Shown one piece after another: positions 59,980-64,000 of a stretch of 64,000 nt of DNA (position 1 is the first letter of the stretch; every line of letters starts with the position of its first letter). The DNA comes from JAAYZQ01 sp034428935 (GTDB lineage Bacteria; Chloroflexota; Anaerolineae; JAAYZQ01). Location: positions 61,617 to 125,616 of the forward strand of contig DAOUHB010000101.1 of assembly GCA_034428935.1 (NCBI GenBank), read 5' to 3'. A program made the position numbers and the translations under genes. A model generated the notes under the pieces. That model was not told where the DNA came from. It saw nothing but the letters and a program-made list of their open reading frames with translations, and ran no database searches.

Positions 59980-62715
59980 ATGGCGGAACATAGGGTACGC
60001 GTGGGGCTCCACGCCCGCAACGACGTTCGCTTTCCGGATGCCGATTACGAGATGCTTCGCCGGGCCCGCATCGAGACCCTGAAGACCATGTCCCTCACCG
60101 AGCCCAGCGTGTACCAGCGCCTGCGCCAGGAGCAGCCCGACCTGGAATTCATCGTGCGCCTCTACGACGATCGCATTCGCCGCGACTCCCGCCCCAGCCC
60201 CGCCGATTTCGTGGCGCGCATGGTGCCCCTCATCGACCGCCTGAAGCCCTACACGGTCAAGTTCGAGATCCACAACGAGCCCAATCACGCCGAGGGGATC
60301 GAGGGCTGGGGCGCCAGCGACGACAACGCCCACGCCTTTCGCAGTTGGTATCTGCAGGTTCTGGCCGGCCTTAAGCAGGCCTGTCCCTGGGCACGCTTTG
60401 GCTTTCCGGGGCTGGCCCTCAACAATCCACACCGCGACCTGGCCTGGCTGGACATCTGCCGCGACGCCATTGAGGCATCGGACTGGCTGGGCTGCCACTG
60501 CTACTGGCAGTACGGCAACATGATGAACGATCAGTGGGGCCTGCGCTTCAAGCTGTACCACGAGCGATTCCCCAACAAGAGGCTCGAGCTCACCGAGTTC
60601 GGCGATTCCACGCCCAACCGCCCGCGGGAAGAGGTCGCTCAGCTCTACGTGCGCTACTACCAGGAGCTGAACCACTATCCCTACATCGGCTCGGCCAGCG
60701 CCTTTATCGCCTCGTCGCCCGATCCGACCTGGGTGCCCTTTGTCTGGATGAAAGAAGGCGGCGAGATGCTGGCCGTGGTCCACGCCGTGGCCAATATGGA
60801 GCGCAAGCCGGTGGAGGTGATCCCCACGCCGGCACCCACGCCGCCCACGCCGGTGCCACCCACGCCTGCGCCGCCAACGCCGGCGCCACCAACACCTGCT
60901 CCACCAACGCCGGTGCCGATCCCCGTGAAGCCGGTCACCGAGCGGACCTTCCCGGAGACGGGCAAGACGGTGCGCAAGGAGTTCCTGGAGTTTTTCAACA
61001 CCTACGGCCTGGACATCTGCGGTTATCCCATCACCGAGCAGTTCGAGGAGAACGGACTTCAGGCCCAGTTCTTCCAGCGGGTGGCGCTGGAACGGCAAAA
61101 GAACGGCAAGATCCGCCTCAAGCTGGCGGGCAGCGAGGCCTGGGATTCCAGAAACAAGATCGCCGAGCTGCAGGCGCGCATCGAGGAGCTGAGCCAGCAT
61201 CCGGTGCCTTCGGGTCCCGTCAGCCCGCCCATCCAGGACATTGTCGACAAGCTCCCGGTGCACGCCACCAATCGCTATCCCACCCGCGCCCTGACCGACG
61301 TGCGCCAGATCGTCATTCACCACACGGCCACGAGCCCGACCATCACGCCGCAGCGCCTGGCAGAGCACGCCGTCCACACCCTGGGCAATCCGGGCATCGG
61401 CTACCACTTTGTGGTAGCAGCCGACGGTACGATCTACCAGACCAACCGCCTGGAGACGGCGTCCAGCCACGCCTACGCCCACAGCCAGGACTCGGTGGGC
61501 GTCTGTTTCCCGGGCAATTTTACCACCGAGATCCCCACGTCGGCCCAATTGGAGGCCGGGGGGCGCCTGTGTGCCTGGCTGCTGGCTACGCTGCGTCTGT
61601 CACCCATCAAGATCGTGGGCCTGGGCGAGCTGATGAACACCCAATCGCCGGGCAAGCAGTGGCTCTCGGGACAGCGCTGGAAGGACAAGCTGCTGGCCCA
61701 GGTCGACGAGGCACTCCAGGACGACGGCGGCGACTCGGCGGCGGTCATTGCCGCGCTGCGGGAGCAGATCGAAGCCCTTCAGGCAGAGATCGAGAAGCTC
61801 AAGAAGCAGCCGCCGGCGCCCACCCCGACGCCGCTGCCGCCCGAGCCGAGCGGGCCGGCCAAGGTGGCGCGGCCGGCCATCCAGGATCTGACGGCCAAGC
61901 TGGCCAAGCACCCGACCAAGACGTACAAGAAGCGCAAGCTGGGCGACATCAAGAACGTGGTGATCCACCACAGCGCCGTGGTGCCCACGGTGGGTCCCGA
62001 CGCCATCGCCCGCTATCACGTCACCAAGCAAGACTGGCCGGGGGCCGGCTATCACTTTTTCGTGGCCGACGATGGCATCCTCTATCAGGCCAACACCCTG
62101 GAGACGAACTCGTACCATGCCGTGCAGGCCAACCCCACGTCGGTGGGTATCTGTTTCCTGGGCAGCTTTATGCAGGCCGTGCCGCCCGCGACCCAGCTTC
62201 GGGCGGGGGCGCACCTGGTGGCCTGGCTCCTCCAGGAGCTGAACCTGGGCATCGACGACGTCATCGGGCACAAGGAGGTCGTGGCCACGGCCTGCCCCGG
62301 CGAGCAGTGGCTCAAGGGACAGGTGTGGAAGGGGATGCTCCGCCAGGAGATAAGCCGCGTTCAGGAGGAGGCCAGGGAGCCGGGCCCGGTGGTGCCGCCC
62401 GGCGCCAAGCCCATCTACCACTACCTGCTTTTCTGGAGTACAGACGGGGCCTGGGCCGAGCAGGACTGGGCGAGCGCGCGAAACTATATCGGGCGCTTCC
62501 GGCCCGCCGCCGGTTTTTCGGCCAACGACGCGTCCCACGCCGAATACGTCACCATCGTGGGCGGGCCGCTGGGCGTCTCCAGGCAGGTGGAGGAGTGGCT
62601 GCGGGCAGCCGGGTGCAAGGTGGAGCGCATCGCCGGGAAGGACGAGGCCGAGACCCAGCGGCAGTTGGACGAGCTGGCGGAAAAGGGCAAGCGCTTCCAG
62701 GGCCTGGCCGAATGA
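59980..62715 (+). CDS. Multidomain glycoside-hydrolase-like and double PGRP/amidase protein
   Basis: A 911-residue protein without an N-terminal signal peptide. Residues 1 to about 285 form a TIM-barrel glycosidase-like domain with acid/base candidate Glu100 (FEIHNEP) and nucleophile candidate Glu206 (ELTEFGDS). A Pro/Thr linker (about 284-315) leads to a region and short coiled coil, then two PGRP/amidase-2 domains at about 440-570 and 655-790. The first keeps His447 but has Leu548 and Ser556 at the other zinc positions. The second has His663, His764 and Cys772, a complete site. A third coiled coil and an SPOR-like C-terminal segment close the protein. Confidence 0.85.
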   Translation: MAEHRVRVGLHARNDVRFPDADYEMLRRARIETLKTMSLTEPSVYQRLRQEQPDLEFIVRLYDDRIRRDSRPSPADFVARMVPLIDRLKPYTVKFEIHNEPNHAEGIEGWGASDDNAHAFRSWYLQVLAGLKQACPWARFGFPGLALNNPHRDLAWLDICRDAIEASDWLGCHCYWQYGNMMNDQWGLRFKLYHERFPNKRLELTEFGDSTPNRPREEVAQLYVRYYQELNHYPYIGSASAFIASSPDPTWVPFVWMKEGGEMLAVVHAVANMERKPVEVIPTPAPTPPTPVPPTPAPPTPAPPTPAPPTPVPIPVKPVTERTFPETGKTVRKEFLEFFNTYGLDICGYPITEQFEENGLQAQFFQRVALERQKNGKIRLKLAGSEAWDSRNKIAELQARIEELSQHPVPSGPVSPPIQDIVDKLPVHATNRYPTRALTDVRQIVIHHTATSPTITPQRLAEHAVHTLGNPGIGYHFVVAADGTIYQTNRLETASSHAYAHSQDSVGVCFPGNFTTEIPTSAQLEAGGRLCAWLLATLRLSPIKIVGLGELMNTQSPGKQWLSGQRWKDKLLAQVDEALQDDGGDSAAVIAALREQIEALQAEIEKLKKQPPAPTPTPLPPEPSGPAKVARPAIQDLTAKLAKHPTKTYKKRKLGDIKNVVIHHSAVVPTVGPDAIARYHVTKQDWPGAGYHFFVADDGILYQANTLETNSYHAVQANPTSVGICFLGSFMQAVPPATQLRAGAHLVAWLLQELNLGIDDVIGHKEVVATACPGEQWLKGQVWKGMLRQEISRVQEEAREPGPVVPPGAKPIYHYLLFWSTDGAWAEQDWASARNYIGRFRPAAGFSANDASHAEYVTIVGGPLGVSRQVEEWLRAAGCKVERIAGKDEAETQRQLDELAEKGKRFQGLAE
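60826..60920 (+). repeat. Pro/Thr-coding direct repeats
   Basis: Imperfect repeats of a CCNACNCCNGCNCCN unit encode the linker between the glycosidase-like and later domains. Confidence 0.75.
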
Positions 62716-63500
62716 GCGTGGAACGGCAAGCACGGCTGTTGGGCGAGCAGGACGAGCCCGGCTACCAGGTGGCGCTGCCCGTCTTTGAGGGCCCGCTGGA
62801 CCTGTTGCTGCACCTCATCGAGCGGCAGGAGCTGGACATTACGGCCATTTCCCTGGCCCAGGTGACGAACCAGTACCTGGAGTACCTGGCCGGCGCCGGC
62901 GAGCGCAACCCCGACAACCTGGCCGATTTCCTGGTGGTAGCGGCCAAGCTGCTCCTCATCAAGTCGCGGGTGCTGCTGCCCCAGCCCCCCGCGCCCCCGG
63001 CGGCCGAAGAAGACCAGGGCGACGATCTGGTGCGGCAGCTCGTCGAGTACAAGCGGTTCAAGGAGGCCGCCCGCTGGCTGCAACAGCAGGACGAGCAGGG
63101 CCTGCGCTCCTACGTCCGACTGGCAGCCATGCCGGACCTGGAGCGCAGCGCCGACCTGGGCGAGGTCAGCCTGGACGATCTCCTGGCCGCTGTGCGCGAG
63201 GTGCTGGCCGTCAAGCCGACCATGCCGCACGTAGACCAGGCCGTGGCGCCCATGAGCATCACCATCGGCGAGCAGATGGACCACATCGAGCGCCGGCTGG
63301 CAGACGGGCGCGTCCTCCGCTTTCAAGACCTCTTTGAGGGGGCGGCCCACCGCCTGGAAGTGATCGTCACGCTCCTGGCCCTCCTGGAGATGATCAAGCA
63401 GCTCCGGGTCCAGGTGCGCCAGGAGCGCATGTTTGGCGAAATCCTGGTAGAGAAGCGCGAGGTGGCTCGAAAGTCGGAATCCGGCCAACAGCCAATATAG
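62712..63500 (+). CDS. scpA: Segregation and condensation protein A
   Basis: A 262-residue kleisin of the Smc-ScpAB condensin complex. The N-terminal signature FEGPLDLLLHLIERQELDITAISLAQVTNQYLEYL is complete, followed by NLADFLVVAAKLLLIKSRVLLP and a C-terminal winged helix with FEGAAHRLEVIVTLLALLEMIK. The ATG overlaps the previous stop (ATGA), an unusual coupling. scpB does not follow directly in the window. Confidence 0.95.
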   Translation: MSVERQARLLGEQDEPGYQVALPVFEGPLDLLLHLIERQELDITAISLAQVTNQYLEYLAGAGERNPDNLADFLVVAAKLLLIKSRVLLPQPPAPPAAEEDQGDDLVRQLVEYKRFKEAARWLQQQDEQGLRSYVRLAAMPDLERSADLGEVSLDDLLAAVREVLAVKPTMPHVDQAVAPMSITIGEQMDHIERRLADGRVLRFQDLFEGAAHRLEVIVTLLALLEMIKQLRVQVRQERMFGEILVEKREVARKSESGQQPI

Positions 63501-63657
63501 GACATTTGTCCCAGAAAAATCGGTCCTCTATCCGATCCCCCCATGGCGAATAGCTGGTATGATGACCCCCGTGGGCATCACGGCGTGGCACCTACGCGCG
63601 CGCTATTGGCCCGGAAGTCTGACGTTTCGCAAGCACGATTTCACAAAGGAGGAAAGT

Positions 63658-64000
63658 ATGACACGTAACAAGACGCTGATCAGGATGCTGGCTTGTGTGG
63701 CCTTGATCGTCGGCGCCATGGCGGTTATGCCGGCAGCGGCGCAGGAGGCGGATTGGCTCGTCACCACCGAGCGCGGCTCGGTTGGCATCTCGGCACCGGC
63801 GGCGGGCGACAGCCTCAGCGGTTCGGTCGAGATCGCCGGCACGGCGACCTCTCCCGCCTTCGAGTACTACAAGGTCGAATACTCGACGGACGGTGAGAAC
63901 TGGTACCCCGTGGACGGCGACGACTACAGCCACGAGGAGCAGGTCAGCGGCGCCACCCTCGCCACCTGGGATACGACGCTCTTCCCCAATGGCAGCTACT
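63658..64000 (+). CDS. Secreted beta-sandwich protein, truncated at window edge
   Basis: The frame starts with ATG at 63658 after AAAGGAGGAAAG and stays open to the window end (114 codons). Residues 1-26 are a signal peptide (hydrophobic core VALIVGAMAVMPA, cleavage near AAAQE). The visible mature part has an Ig-like repeat, AGDSLSGSVEIAGTATSPAFEYYKVEYS followed by LATWDTTLFPNGSY, a module seen in many Chloroflexota surface proteins and peptidoglycan enzymes. The rest of the protein is outside the window, so no function can be given. Confidence 0.75.
   Translation, partial: MTRNKTLIRMLACVALIVGAMAVMPAAAQEADWLVTTERGSVGISAPAAGDSLSGSVEIAGTATSPAFEYYKVEYSTDGENWYPVDGDDYSHEEQVSGATLATWDTTLFPNGSY

Noticed and set aside
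60534..62711. Long open frame upstream of and in frame with scpA
   Set aside because: It is an alternative frame of the GH/PGRP gene; scpA starts at the overlapping ATG 62712 with its conserved N-terminus.
1..64000. Mobile elements, prophage, CRISPR arrays, tRNA or rRNA genes
   Set aside because: No transposase, integrase, cas gene, tRNA cloverleaf or rRNA segment was recognised; base composition and operon structure look uniform across the window.

Overview
The window is about 64 kb of GC-rich bacterial chromosome with dense, short-spaced operons and clear sigma-70-type promoters (TTGACA-like, about 17 bp, TATAAT-like). Gene content suggests a Chloroflexota (Anaerolineae/Caldilineae-like) organism: Thr/Pro-rich linkers in surface proteins, menaquinone methyltransferase plus cytochrome bd oxidase, split ABC operons without ATPases, an ECF cobalamin locus, and C-terminal membrane-anchored surface proteins without obvious outer-membrane genes. 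This placement is an inference from gene content; no rRNA or tRNA gene is visible.

Layout. 1-0.7 kb: truncated ArnT-like glycosyltransferase. 0.9-4.9 kb: cydAB and a YtcJ-type amidohydrolase. 5-10.6 kb (minus): Opp/Dpp-type ABC operon (two permeases, lipoprotein) ending in a second YtcJ-type amidohydrolase. 10.9-16.9 kb: saccharopine-dehydrogenase-like protein, M14 carboxypeptidase, polysaccharide deacetylase and RqcH (NFACT). 17-20.3 kb (minus): two glycosyltransferases and a methyltransferase. 20.4-25.8 kb: lgt-ogt, a Crp/Fnr regulator, DegV, a winged-helix regulator, PPC-domain protein and menG. 25.9-32 kb (minus): six-gene operon (M50 protease, HD protein, TyrA-like dehydrogenase, GIY-YIG protein, GT2, large ArnT-like protein). 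32-38 kb: a three-CNB/two-bPH2 membrane protein divergent from a B12-radical SAM/GT2/YbhN operon. 38-43.4 kb: ArsR-DUF2087 regulator and a ROK-regulated sugar ABC operon. 43.5-49 kb (minus): DUF362 ferredoxin, metallo-beta-lactamase-fold protein, AlaX-type editing protein and a Trx-Trx-Trx-CcdA fusion. 49.2-59 kb: HD protein, then the cobalamin locus. 59-64 kb: DUF4870 protein, a GH/PGRP/PGRP cell-wall protein, scpA and a truncated secreted protein.

The most interesting system is the single-promoter, cobalamin-riboswitch-controlled operon at about 49.92-59.07 kb. It encodes two secreted, membrane-anchored proteins that together resemble the two domains of animal intrinsic factor/transcobalamin (an alpha/alpha barrel with QxxxGGW-type repeats, and a DUF4430-like beta domain). 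These are followed by a complete ECF transporter (T, fused double ATPase, S), then CobT, CobS, a CbiR-like cobamide-remodelling enzyme and CobU, with most genes overlapping by a few bases. I read it as a pathway that captures a corrinoid at the cell surface, imports it, cleaves its lower ligand and rebuilds the preferred cobamide. The B12-type radical SAM enzyme at 34.7 kb is a possible consumer.
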